Below, one piece after another: positions 1-8,326 of a stretch of 64,000 nucleotides of DNA; the first letter of the stretch is position 1; every line of letters starts with the position of its first letter. The position numbers and the translations under genes are program-made. The DNA is taken from NCBI RefSeq assembly GCF_030064675.1, contig NZ_CP116413.1, positions 8,337,501-8,401,500 of the forward strand, in the 5' to 3' direction. The notes beneath the pieces were generated by a model. That model searched no databases, was not told where the DNA came from, and worked only from the letters and a program-made list of their open reading frames with translations. This DNA is from Crossiella sp. CA-258035. Its GTDB lineage: Bacteria; Actinomycetota; Actinomycetes; Mycobacteriales; Pseudonocardiaceae.

Positions 1-270
1 CACGTGCTGGAAGTAGTTGGCCTCCAGCTGCTTGTCCACCAGCGAGGTGTTGGGCAGCACGTAGTCCTGGAACTCCACCACCTCGATCTTGATGTTCTTG
101 CTCGCGGCCAGGTTGTCCTTGACCCAGTTGAGGATCTTGGCGTGCGGCACCGGGCTGACCGCGACCCGCAGCGCGGAGTCCTGGTTGGCGGCGTTGTCCC
201 CACCGCCACCGCAGGCGGTGAGGACGAGGGCGGCGGTGACGACGGTCGCGATGAGGGCGGGAACCCGCAT
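1..270 (-). CDS. metQ: MetQ, methionine ABC transporter substrate-binding lipoprotein (5' part only)
   Basis: This is the N-terminal 90 residues of a NlpA/MetQ family lipoprotein that captures methionine outside the membrane for the MetNI importer. The ATG at 270 is preceded by AAAGGA. The protein opens with a signal peptide ending in the lipobox LTAC followed by a Gly run, so the lipid-anchored Cys is residue 20. After it comes the family signature around VSPVPHAKIL and the segment EVVEFQDYVLPN, followed by LEANYFQH, the usual start of the MetQ ligand-binding fold. It lies 14 bp downstream of metI and closes the metNIQ operon. The gene is cut by the window edge, not broken. Confidence 0.93.
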   Translation of the reverse strand, partial: MRVPALIATVVTAALVLTACGGGGDNAANQDSALRVAVSPVPHAKILNWVKDNLAASKNIKIEVVEFQDYVLPNTSLVDKQLEANYFQHV

Positions 271-284
271 GGGAGCGGTCCTTT

Positions 285-968
285 CTAGACGGTGATCTGG
301 CGGCGACGGTCGACCGTGCGCGAAACAAGATCAAAGAGAATCTGCACGAGGAAGGTGAGCGCGGCCAGCACGATCACCGAGCTGTACAGCAGACGGGAGT
401 CGAAGCGCTGGTAGCCGTAGGTGATGGCCAGGTTGCCCAGGCCACCGCCGCCGACCGCGCCGGCCATGGCGGAGTAGCCGACCAGCGCCACCGCGGTGAC
501 CCCGACCGCCGCGATCAGCGAGGGACCGGCCTCCTTGACCAGCACGCTGCGGACGATCTTCGGCTTGCTCGCCCCGGTGGTCAGCGCGGCTTCCACCACG
601 CCGGCCGGCACCTCCCGCAGCGCGGACTGCACCAGCCTGGCCAGGAACGGGATCGCGCCGATGGCCAGCGGCACCACCGCGGGGCCGCTGCCGATGTAGC
701 TGCCGGCCAGCGCGCGGGTCACCGGGATCAGCGCGACCAGCAGGATGATGAACGGCAGCGAGCGGGTCAGGTCGACCACGAAGCCCAGCGCCCGGTAGAC
801 CAAGGGTTGCGGCCGCAGCCCACCCGGCGCGCTGGCGTGCAGCAGGACGCCGAGCGGGAGACCGCCGAGCACCGCGAACAGGGTGCCGAGTCCGACCATC
901 AGGCCGGTCTCGGCCCCCGCCTGGGCGAGCTTGTCGAACACTTCCGCCCAGGGTGTTGCCTCTTTCAC
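285..968 (-). CDS. metI: MetI, methionine ABC transporter permease
   Basis: This is a 227-residue integral membrane permease of the D-/L-methionine uptake transporter. It has about five hydrophobic segments and the binding-protein-dependent transport inner-membrane motif around residues 125-165 (EAALTTGASKPKIVRSVLV), which contacts the MetN ATPase. A GGGGLGN segment near residue 180 is typical of MetI. The start ATG overlaps the metN stop codon (ATGA), so the two are translationally coupled. Length matches the family (about 220 aa). Confidence 0.93.
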   Translation of the reverse strand: MKEATPWAEVFDKLAQAGAETGLMVGLGTLFAVLGGLPLGVLLHASAPGGLRPQPLVYRALGFVVDLTRSLPFIILLVALIPVTRALAGSYIGSGPAVVPLAIGAIPFLARLVQSALREVPAGVVEAALTTGASKPKIVRSVLVKEAGPSLIAAVGVTAVALVGYSAMAGAVGGGGLGNLAITYGYQRFDSRLLYSSVIVLAALTFLVQILFDLVSRTVDRRRQITV

Positions 969-1987
969 GCGGCTGCTCCTCCAGCGAGCACAGTCGGCCG
1001 GCGGCGGACGACGGCGCCGCGGTCGGCGATCCAGTCGAAGGCGGCGTCGGCGTTGGCTCCGGTCAACGCGACCCGGAACCGGGCCACGGGGGTGTCGGCC
1101 AGGCGGGTCATGCCGCCGCCCAGCAGGTTCAGGTCCACCTCGAAGCGGCTGGCCGCCTCGGGCAGCAGGGCGCCGACGGCGGCGAAGCCGACCAGCACCA
1201 CATCGGCCACCCGGTCGAAGCGGGCGTCGGTGTCCCCGGCGCGCACGATGTCCTCCACGCCGGGCAGCAGCGCGCCCGAGGTGCGCGAACCGGCCTGGGT
1301 GACCAGGTCGAGCACCTTGCCGTGCTCGACCACCTGGCCGCGGTCCAGCACCGCGACGTCATCGCAGATCCGGCGGACCACGCCCATGTCGTGGGTGACC
1401 ACCAGCACGGTCACGCCCAGTTCGGCGCGGGCCCGGTCCAGCACGGTGAGCACCGAGGCGGTGGTGTCCGGGTCCAGCGCGGAGGTGGGCTCGTCGGCCA
1501 GCAGCACCGAGGGGTTGGCGGCCAGCGCGCGGGCGATGGCCACCCGCTGCCGCTGCCCGCCGGAGAGCTGGTCGGGGTAGCTGCCCGCCTTGTCCGCCAG
1601 GCCGACCAGGTCCAGCAGCTCGACCACCCGCTTGCGCCTGGACTCCACCGGCGCGCCCGCGGCCTCCAGCGGCAGCGCGATGTTGCCCGCCGCGGTGCGC
1701 TGGCGCAGCAGCGAGTCGTTCTGCGGCACCACGCCGATCTGGCGGCGGGCGGCGCGCAGCGCGGAGCCGCGCAGGGTCACCAGGTCGGTGCCGTCGACCA
1801 GGATGCCGCCCGAGTCGGGCTGCTCCAGCAGGGCGATGCAGCGGGCCAGCGTGGACTTGCCCGCGCCGCTCTCCCCGACGACGCCGCACACCGTTCCAGC
1901 GGGGACCTGGAGCGAGACGCCGTCGAGCGCGACGGTCGTGCCACTGCGGCCCCGGTAGGCCTTGGTCAGGTTCTCAACTGTGATCAC
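965..1987 (-). CDS. metN: MetN, methionine ABC transporter ATP-binding protein
   Basis: This ATPase drives MetI. It shows Walker A GESGAGKST, the signature LSGGQRQRVAIARAL, Walker B LLADEPTSALD and the H-loop VTHDMGVV, followed by a C-terminal NIL-type ligand-binding domain of about 90 residues (from roughly residue 250) in which methionine inhibits transport. I chose the GTG at 1987 (VITVENLTKAYRG) because GGAGA lies 4 nt upstream. An upstream extension to 2032 would add a Pro-rich stretch with no family similarity. It is the first gene of metNIQ, below a SAM riboswitch. Confidence 0.92.
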   Translation of the reverse strand: MITVENLTKAYRGRSGTTVALDGVSLQVPAGTVCGVVGESGAGKSTLARCIALLEQPDSGGILVDGTDLVTLRGSALRAARRQIGVVPQNDSLLRQRTAAGNIALPLEAAGAPVESRRKRVVELLDLVGLADKAGSYPDQLSGGQRQRVAIARALAANPSVLLADEPTSALDPDTTASVLTVLDRARAELGVTVLVVTHDMGVVRRICDDVAVLDRGQVVEHGKVLDLVTQAGSRTSGALLPGVEDIVRAGDTDARFDRVADVVLVGFAAVGALLPEAASRFEVDLNLLGGGMTRLADTPVARFRVALTGANADAAFDWIADRGAVVRRRPTVLAGGAAA

Positions 1988-2197
1988 GATGTCTCCATGG
2001 CAGGGCGGTGCCGCGCTCGGCGGCCCGCGCACACCTGTGTGTCCGGTGCTCCGGACGTAAGCGGGTAGAGCGTGTGGTGGAGGGAGAACGCCGTCAGTGC
2101 GGCGGAAGTCCGGTCAGGACCGACAACCGGAGACCGTACGGCGACCGTGATCGACTACCCGTCGACGCGTCAACACGCGCATGAGCTTCATGTCTGC

Positions 2198-2284
2198 TCC
2201 ATCGCTCCTGGCGGTAGCACCTGCCCATTGCTGGGTGGTTGCTGCGGCGTCACAGATCCAGGTCTCTCGGCCGCTCGGGATGGA
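2198..2284 (-). promoter_or_regulatory. SAM-I (S-box) type riboswitch upstream of metNIQ
   Basis: Reading the minus strand, the closing helix P1 pairs UCCAUC (2284-2279) with GAUGGA (2203-2198). P2 pairs GCGGC (2274-2270) with GCCGC (2248-2244) and is followed by the conserved GCAACC (2242-2237). A GAGAGAC internal loop resembles the S-box kink-turn. A GCAA-capped helix P3 is followed by GGUGCUACC (2221-2213), matching the S-box GGUGCUAA joining region. Between the aptamer and metN lie about 200 nt containing a GTCCGG-AGCA-CCGGAC hairpin (2056-2041) with no U-tract, so the expression platform is unclear. Rising SAM would be expected to switch methionine import off. The rest of the 1988-2430 interval holds no convincing gene. 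Confidence 0.82.
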
Positions 2285-2430
2285 TTACTCGAACAGTACA
2301 ACTGAGCCAACAGAGGAAAAGCAAGTGCGTCCGCCCGTTCGGCCGTGGTTCGTTCGCCAGATCACAGCTGTAACGAACAAGCGAGCGTCGGCGAGCGCAC
2401 CCCTTGGGATCAACGGGTCACGCGGCGTGG

Positions 2431-3321
2431 TTATTCCCCGAGCTCGGCCTCGGCCTTGGCGATTTTCACGTAGGCGTTGATGTCCAGCTGCTCGCCGCGG
2501 GCGGTGGGCTCGATCCCGGCCGCGGCCAGCACCCGGCCCGCCCGCTCGGCGGATCCGGCCCAGGAGGCCAGTGCGGCCCGCAGTCCCTTGCGGCGCTGGG
2601 AGAAGGCGGCCTCGATCACCGCGAACACCGCGGCCTTGTCCGCGCCCTCCGGCTCGGCGCGGCGGGTGAAGGCGACCAGTGCGGAGTCCACGTTGGGCAC
2701 CGGCCAGAACACCGCGCGCGGCACCGCGGAGGCCCGGCGCATCGCGGCGTACCAGGCGGCCTTGACGCTGGGCACGCCGTAGATCCGGCTGCCGGGACCG
2801 GCCGCCAGCCGGTCGGCCACCTCGGCCTGCACCATGACCAGGCCCCGGCGCAGCGAGGGCAGTTCGGCCAGCAGGTGCAGCACCACCGGCACGGCCACGT
2901 TGTAGGGCAGGTTGGCCACCAGCGCGGTGGGCGCGGGCTCGCCGAGGTCGGCGGCGCGCACCCGCATCGCGTCGGCCAAGATCACCCGCAGGTTCGCGGC
3001 CAGCTCGGGCGCGCGCTCGGCGGCAGTGGTGGGCAGCAGTCCGGCCAGCACCGGATCGATCTCCACCGCGACCACGCCCGCGCAGGCGGGCAGCAGGGCC
3101 AGGGTCAGCGAGCCGAGGCCGGGGCCGACCTCCAGCACCACGTCGTCAGCGGAGAGCCCGGCCTCCCACACGATGCGGCGCACCGTGTTCGGGTCGTGCA
3201 CGAAGTTCTGCCCCAGCTTCTTGGTGGGACGCACGTCGAGCTCGGCGGCCAGCCGACGCACATCGGCCGGGCCGAGGAGCGAGACGCCCTGCGGCCCGGC
3301 CGGTGCCGGAGTTTCAGTCAC
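2431..3321 (-). CDS. rsmA: RsmA/KsgA, 16S rRNA A1518/A1519 N6-dimethyltransferase
   Basis: This 296-residue protein dimethylates the two adenines in the 3'-terminal hairpin of 16S rRNA, a late ribosome assembly step. The KsgA/Dim1 family N-terminus [12 protein letters not shown] (about residues 34-45) is followed by the SAM-binding loop [10 protein letters not shown], the acidic VEIDP that binds the SAM ribose, and the catalytic NLPYNVAVP (NLPY motif). The C-terminal helical domain begins near residue 210. The start is GTG at 3321. It lies 9 bp downstream of the rpf gene on the same strand, the common actinobacterial tatD-rpf-rsmA order. Confidence 0.96.
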   Translation of the reverse strand: MTETPAPAGPQGVSLLGPADVRRLAAELDVRPTKKLGQNFVHDPNTVRRIVWEAGLSADDVVLEVGPGLGSLTLALLPACAGVVAVEIDPVLAGLLPTTAAERAPELAANLRVILADAMRVRAADLGEPAPTALVANLPYNVAVPVVLHLLAELPSLRRGLVMVQAEVADRLAAGPGSRIYGVPSVKAAWYAAMRRASAVPRAVFWPVPNVDSALVAFTRRAEPEGADKAAVFAVIEAAFSQRRKGLRAALASWAGSAERAGRVLAAAGIEPTARGEQLDINAYVKIAKAEAELGE

Positions 3322-3330
3322 CCGGAGAGA

Positions 3331-4812
3331 CTACTTGGGCAGGTTCAGCTTCGAGGAGCAGTGCGGCCAGGCGCCGTAGCCGCCGCGGGCGTCGCGCAGC
3401 TTGGTGGCCACCGCGATCTGCTGCTCCCGGCTGGCCTGGTGCGGCAGGGCGGCGTACTGCGCGCCGCCGTAGGCCCGCCAGGTGCCCGCGTTGAACTGCA
3501 GGCCGCCGTAGTAGCCGTTGCCGGTGTTGGCCGCCCAGTTGCCGGTGGCCTCGCACTGCGCCAGCCGGTCCCAGACCGCGCCGTCCGGCGGCACCTTGGT
3601 GCCGACCTTGATCTTCTTCGGCTTGGCTTCCTTGACGACCTTGGTGCCCAGCTTCTCCCGGGCGGTCTCCTTGCCGTTCTTCATGGTGACCCGGTAGGTG
3701 ACCATCTGCTCGCCGGGCGTGCCCGGGTCCTCGACCTTCTGCTCACCGCGCATCATGGTCGGGTCGTCGGTCTTCTCGACCGTCGGCTCGATGGCTTCCT
3801 TCTTGTTCACCACGGTCACGCCGGTGCGGCTGACGTGGATCTCCGCGCCGTCGCTGATCTTGCCGTCCGCGCCCAGGTTGACCTGGTCGTCGGGACCGAG
3901 GCTGAGCTGGAGCTGCTGGAGCAGTTCGGAGACCGTCAGCGCGGTGGTCTTCATCCGCTGCGGCTCGTTGCCGCCGTCGAAGAGCGTGACGTTCTTCGGG
4001 GTCTTGATCTCCAGCGCCAGGCCGTCGGTGGGGATGGCCGCGGTGCGGTCCTTGGACAGCCAGGCGCCGTCGTGGTTGATGCCGAGCTGGTTGAGCGCGT
4101 CGCCGACGGTGCGGGCGCGCACCCAGGACTCGGTGGTCTGGCCGTCCACGGTCATCTTCAGCTGACGGCCGCGCTCCAGCACGATCTTGCCGCCGTCGGC
4201 GATGGAGGCCTGCGGGGACGGGCTGAGCGCGTCGTGCGCCTGGGTGGTCAGGCCCTGGTCGGCCAGCACCTGGGCGACCGTGCTGGCGTAGGTGCGCACG
4301 GTCTGCTGGGTGCCGTCGATGTCGACGGTGACCTGCTTGTCCATCGCGACCGCGGCCGCGCCACCGCCGGTCAGGGTGACCAGCGCGGCGGCCACGCCGG
4401 CCTTGAGGAAGCGGCGCTTCCAGTCGGTGACGGCCTCGACCAGCACCGGCGGGATCTCGCCGCGGTCCCTGGCGGCGCGGTCCTCGTCGTCCTCGGGACG
4501 GAGGTCGCGCAGCGCCGGGAGCATGGTGGTCTCGGCGTTGAGCAGGCCGATCAGCTCGTCGATGTCGACGTCCACGCTGTCCAGCAGCGCGTAGGCGTCG
4601 GGGCCGAGGACCTGGAGCACGTCATCGGTGGTGACGCTCAGGGACATCGACGGGTGGCTGGGGTGGTCCAGGTTGACGCCCCGGAACGCCGGCCGGTCCA
4701 GCACGGCGACGTTGTGCGCGGGGTTCTGCTCGAACCAGGAGTCCGAAGGAGTGGAGTCCTCGAACGTTCCAGTGCCCACGGCAACACCACGGGGTCTGCC
4801 GGTTCCGGTCAC
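3331..4812 (-). CDS. Resuscitation-promoting factor, RpfB-like muralytic protein
   Basis: This 493-residue membrane-anchored cell-wall lytic protein has, in order: an unusually long cytoplasmic N-terminus (about 1-135), one membrane segment (about 137-157), three DUF348 repeats (about 160-340), a G5 domain (about 340-400) and a C-terminal Rpf transglycosylase-like domain (from about 411) with catalytic Glu421 in QCEATGNW and the GYYGGLQF motif. Rpf proteins cleave peptidoglycan and promote exit from dormancy. I chose GTG 4812, which has GGAGG 10 nt upstream; a later ATG near residue 56 is possible. Known RpfB proteins lack the 130-residue cytoplasmic head. Confidence 0.92.
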   Translation of the reverse strand: MTGTGRPRGVAVGTGTFEDSTPSDSWFEQNPAHNVAVLDRPAFRGVNLDHPSHPSMSLSVTTDDVLQVLGPDAYALLDSVDVDIDELIGLLNAETTMLPALRDLRPEDDEDRAARDRGEIPPVLVEAVTDWKRRFLKAGVAAALVTLTGGGAAAVAMDKQVTVDIDGTQQTVRTYASTVAQVLADQGLTTQAHDALSPSPQASIADGGKIVLERGRQLKMTVDGQTTESWVRARTVGDALNQLGINHDGAWLSKDRTAAIPTDGLALEIKTPKNVTLFDGGNEPQRMKTTALTVSELLQQLQLSLGPDDQVNLGADGKISDGAEIHVSRTGVTVVNKKEAIEPTVEKTDDPTMMRGEQKVEDPGTPGEQMVTYRVTMKNGKETAREKLGTKVVKEAKPKKIKVGTKVPPDGAVWDRLAQCEATGNWAANTGNGYYGGLQFNAGTWRAYGGAQYAALPHQASREQQIAVATKLRDARGGYGAWPHCSSKLNLPK

Positions 4813-5028
4813 GGGGTCGATACCTCCAGGAGGCGGTGTTCATGCCAGGCGCGCCACTGCTGGTCGACGAGCCCCGACACACGTCTCCCTGTGGGTGCGA
4901 ACCATTCCCGGAACCTGATGCCCCGGGAACGATCACGGGACAGTAACGAGTACCGGGGGGCTAGGGAAAGGCCCGTTCGGCTGCTTGTGACGTGCACCAC
5001 AGCAACGGTAAACGGTTACTGCGCGTCC
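4813..5028 (-). promoter_or_regulatory. rpf upstream region with motif shared with the M23 peptidase gene
   Basis: This is a non-coding leader of 216 bp. On the minus strand it holds CAGTAACCGTT (5021-5011), TTTCCCTAG, and 12 nt later CGTTACTGTCCC (4948-4937), about 125 nt before the rpf start. The same pair of words occurs at about the same distance upstream of the M23 peptidase gene at 47443. An inverted repeat TTCCCGG...CCGGGAA follows. I looked for a c-di-AMP (ydaO) riboswitch, common upstream of actinobacterial rpf genes, but did not find its conserved core. Confidence 0.4.
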
Positions 5029-5874
5029 TCACTCCATCGCCGACCGCTCTGCCAGCCGGAACACCCGTTCGGCGGTGGCGGAGGTGGTCTCGGCGAGTTC
5101 CGCCACATCCACTCCCCTGAGTGACGCCACAACACGCGCTGTATAGATAACGGCGTAGGGCTCGTTGGGCCTGCCCCGGTACGGATGGGGGGTCAGGAAG
5201 GGCGCGTCGGTCTCGATCAGGAACTGGTCGGCGGGCACCAGCCGGGCCGCCTCCTGGAGGTCGGTGGACTTGCGGAAGGTCACCGGCCCGGCGAAGGAGA
5301 GCACGTACCCCTTGTCCGCGCACCGCTTGGCGAACTCGGCGTCCCCGGAGAAGCAGTGGAAGACCACGGTCTCGGGCGCGCCCTCCTCGTCCAGGATGCG
5401 CAGCACGTCCTCGTGCGCGTCCCGGTCGTGGATCATCAGCGCCTTGTCCAGCCGCTTGGCCAGGTCGATGTGCCAGCGGAACGCGGGGTCCTGCTCCGCC
5501 GGGGTCGAGTAGTCCCAGTAGTAGTCCAGCCCGGTCTCGCCGACCGCGACCACCCGGGGCGCGGCGGCCAGCTTCTCCAGCTCGGCCCGCTCGGCGTCGC
5601 CGAACACGCTGGTACGGGTGGGGTGCAGCGCGACCGCGGCGAACAGCCGGTCATCCCAGGCAGAGGCTTCCACCACCCAGCGCGCCGAGGGCAGGTCGTC
5701 GGCCACCGTCACCACCCGGCCGACCCCGACCGAGGCGGCCCGGTCCAGCGCGGCCCGCACCGACCCGGGATCGGTGAAGCCGCAGGCGTCGAGATGGGTG
5801 TGCGCGTCGACCACCGGCGCCGGAAGCGGTTCCGGCAGCGGCGGCGGGTCGCCCTTGCGTCCGTGGTCAGCCAC
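5029..5874 (-). CDS. tatD: TatD family metal-dependent deoxyribonuclease/hydrolase
   Basis: This 281-residue TIM-barrel hydrolase belongs to the amidohydrolase superfamily. Metal ligands are visible as VDAHTHLD near residues 22-29, the Glu in AVGETGLDYYWD (about 118-129), His in MIHDRDAHEDV, HCFSG, and ETDAPFLTPHPYRG with the final Asp. TatD proteins are 3'-5' exonucleases acting on DNA and RNA; they were once thought to be part of Tat export. The start is GTG 5874, only 20 bp from the divergent padR gene. The gene is commonly found just upstream of rpf and rsmA in actinomycetes. Confidence 0.92.
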   Translation of the reverse strand: MADHGRKGDPPPLPEPLPAPVVDAHTHLDACGFTDPGSVRAALDRAASVGVGRVVTVADDLPSARWVVEASAWDDRLFAAVALHPTRTSVFGDAERAELEKLAAAPRVVAVGETGLDYYWDYSTPAEQDPAFRWHIDLAKRLDKALMIHDRDAHEDVLRILDEEGAPETVVFHCFSGDAEFAKRCADKGYVLSFAGPVTFRKSTDLQEAARLVPADQFLIETDAPFLTPHPYRGRPNEPYAVIYTARVVASLRGVDVAELAETTSATAERVFRLAERSAME

Positions 5875-5894
5875 GGAGAACTAGCCTAGGAGAC

Positions 5895-6461
5895 ATGTCG
5901 GCGACCACTCGTCTCGCGGTGCTCGGTGCGGTGCGCATGCTCCAGCCCGTGAACTACTACCAGGTCCGCCGCAACCTGCTGACCTGGAACATCGACCGCT
6001 GGGCCAACCTCCAGCCCGGCTCGATCTTCCACGCGCTCAAGTCGATGCACCGCGACGGCCTGCTCACCGCCGAGGAGTCTGCCGGCGAGGGCAACGCCCG
6101 GCAGAAGCTGATCTACACGGTCACCCCGGCAGGCGAGGCCGAGTACAAGGACCTGCTCCGCTCGGCCTGGCTGCGCGAGGAGCACTCGCTGGACGGCCTG
6201 ATGACCGCGATCTGCCTGCTGCCGGACCTGTCCGCCGAGGAGCTGATCCCGTTGGTGAAGCACCGGATCGTGCGGATCGAGGCGGACCTGATGAGGACCG
6301 GGTCCGGGCGGGAGGCGGTGCGCGCACCGGGGAAGCCGCGGCACATCGTGGAGCTGTTCGACCTGTCCGGGGAGCTGGGGAACGCGGAGCTGACCTGGTG
6401 CCGGAACCTGCTGGCGAAGCTGGAGGGCGGGGAGTACCAGGGCTGGCAGGTCGCCGAGTAG
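5895..6461 (+). CDS. PadR family transcriptional regulator
   Basis: This 188-residue winged-helix regulator has an N-terminal PadR domain (about 5-85; the recognition region contains GSIFHALKSMHRDGLL) and a C-terminal helical dimerisation domain (about 90-188, Vir_act_alpha_C type). PadR regulators usually repress neighbouring detoxification or efflux genes and respond to small aromatic or drug-like ligands. The DrrAB-type exporter starts 123 bp downstream on the same strand, with a perfect palindrome in between, so that exporter is the likely target. The ligand is unknown. Confidence 0.88.
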   Translation: MSATTRLAVLGAVRMLQPVNYYQVRRNLLTWNIDRWANLQPGSIFHALKSMHRDGLLTAEESAGEGNARQKLIYTVTPAGEAEYKDLLRSAWLREEHSLDGLMTAICLLPDLSAEELIPLVKHRIVRIEADLMRTGSGREAVRAPGKPRHIVELFDLSGELGNAELTWCRNLLAKLEGGEYQGWQVAE

Positions 6462-6546
6462 GCGGAGTCCGCCCGCATCGCCGCGGCCCACGCTCCGGCC
6501 ACCCACCCCGCTTGACGCCCGCTCTCCCCATCCGCCATTCTTCAAC

Positions 6547-6560
6547 AGTCAAATTTGACT
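6547..6560. promoter_or_regulatory. Perfect 14-bp palindrome, candidate PadR operator
   Basis: AGTCAAATTTGACT is a perfect inverted repeat and an AT-rich island in a >70% GC context. It lies 25 bp before the ATG of the ABC ATPase. A further TTTGACC half-site follows at 6568-6574. Its location between padR and the exporter suggests the operator for the exporter genes. The intervening 6462-6584 segment has no gene. Confidence 0.6.
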
Positions 6561-6584
6561 AACCCACTTTGACCGGAGCAAAAC

Positions 6585-7526
6585 ATGATCACAGCGCGCG
6601 GCCTGGCCCGCCGCTTCACCAGCAAGGCGGGATCCGTCGATGCCGTCCGCGGCGTGGACCTCGACGTCGGCCCCGGCGAGCTGGTCGGCTTCCTCGGCCC
6701 GAACGGAGCCGGCAAGACCACCACCCTCCGCATGCTCACCACGCTGCTCGCCCCGACCGCGGGCACCGCCACCGTCGCCGGGTGCGACCTGCGGCAGGAC
6801 CCGGTCGGGGTGCGGCAGCGGATCGGCTACGTGGCCCAGGGCGGCAGTGTCGCCTGGGACCGGGGGGTCGGTGAGGAGCTGGGGATGCAGGCGCGGTTCT
6901 ACCGGTGTGATCCGGTGGCGGCGCTGGAGCTGCTCGGGCCGTTGGAGCTGGCCGGGCTGGCGAAGCGGACCTGCGGGGAGCTCTCCGGCGGGCAGCGGCG
7001 GCGGCTGGAGATCGCCATGGGACTGGTGCACCAGCCACCACTGCTCTTCCTCGACGAGCCGACCAGCGGGCTGGATCCGCAGGGGCGGGCCAACCTCTGG
7101 GCACACATCAGGGCGTTGCGCGAGGAGCGCGGCATGACCGTCTTCCTCACCACGCACTACCTGGACGAGGCGGACGCGCTGTGCGACCGGGTGCTGGTGA
7201 TGGACCAGGGCAGGCTGGTCGCCGAGGGCACGCCGGAGGAGCTGAAGCGGCGGGTCAGCGGGGACACCGTGGTGCTGGACACCGAACAGGCCGAGCGGGC
7301 CGAGGGGCTGGCGGCGCTGGTGCCGGGGGCGAGCGCGGTCAGCAGGGACGGGCGGAGTGTGCGGTTCCGCGCGCCGCGCGGGGCGACCGTGCTGCCGGGG
7401 CTGCTGCGCGAGCTGGAGCAGGCCGGGATCACGCCGGACGCGGTGGAGGTGCACCGGCCGACGCTGGACGACGTGTTCCTCACCCTGACCGGGCGGAGCC
7501 TGCGCGAGGAGGTTGTCGGTGCGTGA
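6585..7526 (+). CDS. DrrA-type ABC exporter ATP-binding protein
   Basis: This 313-residue ATPase belongs to the daunorubicin-resistance (DrrA) group. Walker A is GPNGAGKTT, the signature is LSGGQRRRLEIAMGL, Walker B is LLFLDEPTSGLD and the switch is TTHYLDEAD. The C-terminal DrrA-specific domain (about 225-313) includes HRPTLDDVFLTLTG, a motif needed in DrrA proteins for interaction with the DrrB permease. GGAG lies 6 nt before the ATG. The next gene overlaps the 3' end, so the two form one exporter for an unknown hydrophobic drug or lipid. Confidence 0.92.
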   Translation: MITARGLARRFTSKAGSVDAVRGVDLDVGPGELVGFLGPNGAGKTTTLRMLTTLLAPTAGTATVAGCDLRQDPVGVRQRIGYVAQGGSVAWDRGVGEELGMQARFYRCDPVAALELLGPLELAGLAKRTCGELSGGQRRRLEIAMGLVHQPPLLFLDEPTSGLDPQGRANLWAHIRALREERGMTVFLTTHYLDEADALCDRVLVMDQGRLVAEGTPEELKRRVSGDTVVLDTEQAERAEGLAALVPGASAVSRDGRSVRFRAPRGATVLPGLLRELEQAGITPDAVEVHRPTLDDVFLTLTGRSLREEVVGA

Positions 7527-8271
7527 CACGCTGCTGGTTTTCCGCCGCGCGGTGCAGCCCACCCTGGACCACCCCAGCTCACTGCTGGCCGACGCGTTGA
7601 TGCCAGTGCTGTACCTGGTGCTCTTCGGCCCGCTGCTGGCGAAGCTGGCCGCCGCGCCGGGGTTCCCGCCCGGTGGCGCGTGGGCGGTGTTCGTGCCGGG
7701 CGTGCTGGTGATGCTGTGCATGTTCGGCGCGATGTTCGCCGGGTTCGAGCTGTTGCCGGACTACCGCTTCGGCGTGGTGGAGCGGATGCGGGTCAGTCCG
7801 CTGAGCCGGCCGGCGCTGCTGCTGGGGCGGGTCGCCTACAACACGGTGCGGATGCTGGTGCAGGCCGTGCTGCTGGTGCTGCTCGCGGTGCTGCTGTTCG
7901 GCCTGCGGGTCTCGCCGCTGGGCGTGGTGATCGGCTTGCTGCTGCTGGCGGTGCTGGCCGCGGCCGCGGCGGCGGTGTCCTACGGGCTGGCGCTGAAGCT
8001 GAAGAACGAGTACCTGTTCGCGCCGTTGGTGCAAGGGGTCTCGATGCCGCTGCTGCTGCTCTCCGGCGCGTTCATCCCGATCGACGTCGGGCCGGACTGG
8101 CTGCGCTGGCTGGCCCAGCTGAACCCGCTGACCCATGTGCTGCGCGCCGAGCGGGCGCTGTTCCTGGGCGAGTTCACCTCCGCGGTGGCGATCGGCGCCG
8201 GGGTGCTGGCGCTGGTGCTCGGGGCCGGGCTGTGGTGGGGAATGCGGGTGTTCCGGCGCGAGAACGCCTGA
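7519..8271 (+). CDS. DrrB-type ABC-2 exporter permease
   Basis: This ABC-2 type membrane protein of about 250 residues has six hydrophobic segments. It carries the conserved stretch SGAFIPIDVGPDWLRWLAQLNP before the last helices, typical of DrrB/NodJ permeases. I chose GTG 7519 because GAGGAGG ends 6 nt upstream. It overlaps the stop of the ATPase gene by 8 nt, showing translational coupling. A short ACTGTT-CTGA-AACAGT hairpin follows the gene at 8290-8305. Confidence 0.9.
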   Translation: MRDTLLVFRRAVQPTLDHPSSLLADALMPVLYLVLFGPLLAKLAAAPGFPPGGAWAVFVPGVLVMLCMFGAMFAGFELLPDYRFGVVERMRVSPLSRPALLLGRVAYNTVRMLVQAVLLVLLAVLLFGLRVSPLGVVIGLLLLAVLAAAAAAVSYGLALKLKNEYLFAPLVQGVSMPLLLLSGAFIPIDVGPDWLRWLAQLNPLTHVLRAERALFLGEFTSAVAIGAGVLALVLGAGLWWGMRVFRRENA

Positions 8272-8289
8272 GTTCACCTGGCCACATTC

Positions 8290-8305
8290 ACTGTTCTGAA
8301 ACAGT
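8290..8305 (+). terminator. Short hairpin after the DrrAB operon
   Basis: ACTGTT and AACAGT form a perfect 6-bp stem with a 4-nt loop, 19 bp after the permease stop. There is no U-tract, so termination strength is uncertain. Confidence 0.35.
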
Positions 8306-8326
8306 CCCACCGGTCATGATGCGCGC

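Noticed and set aside
2072-2480. Small plus-strand proteins in the metN-rsmA gap
   Set aside because: They lie over the minus-strand riboswitch and promoter region and have no coding signature.
4813-5028. c-di-AMP (ydaO-type) riboswitch upstream of rpf, also considered at 47260-47442
   Set aside because: These genes often have one in actinobacteria, but the conserved GGGGAACC and GGGGUGAAUC-type core and the CCGACAGCUAAC segment are missing in both leaders.
2404-5124. Very long plus-strand reading frame antisense to rsmA and rpf
   Set aside because: Its Gly/Arg/His/Val-rich composition is that of a high-GC shadow frame; the opposite strand carries recognisable families. The same applies to long frames at 15577-18840, 20874-23423, 26049-28295, 31053-34658 and 48870-51419.
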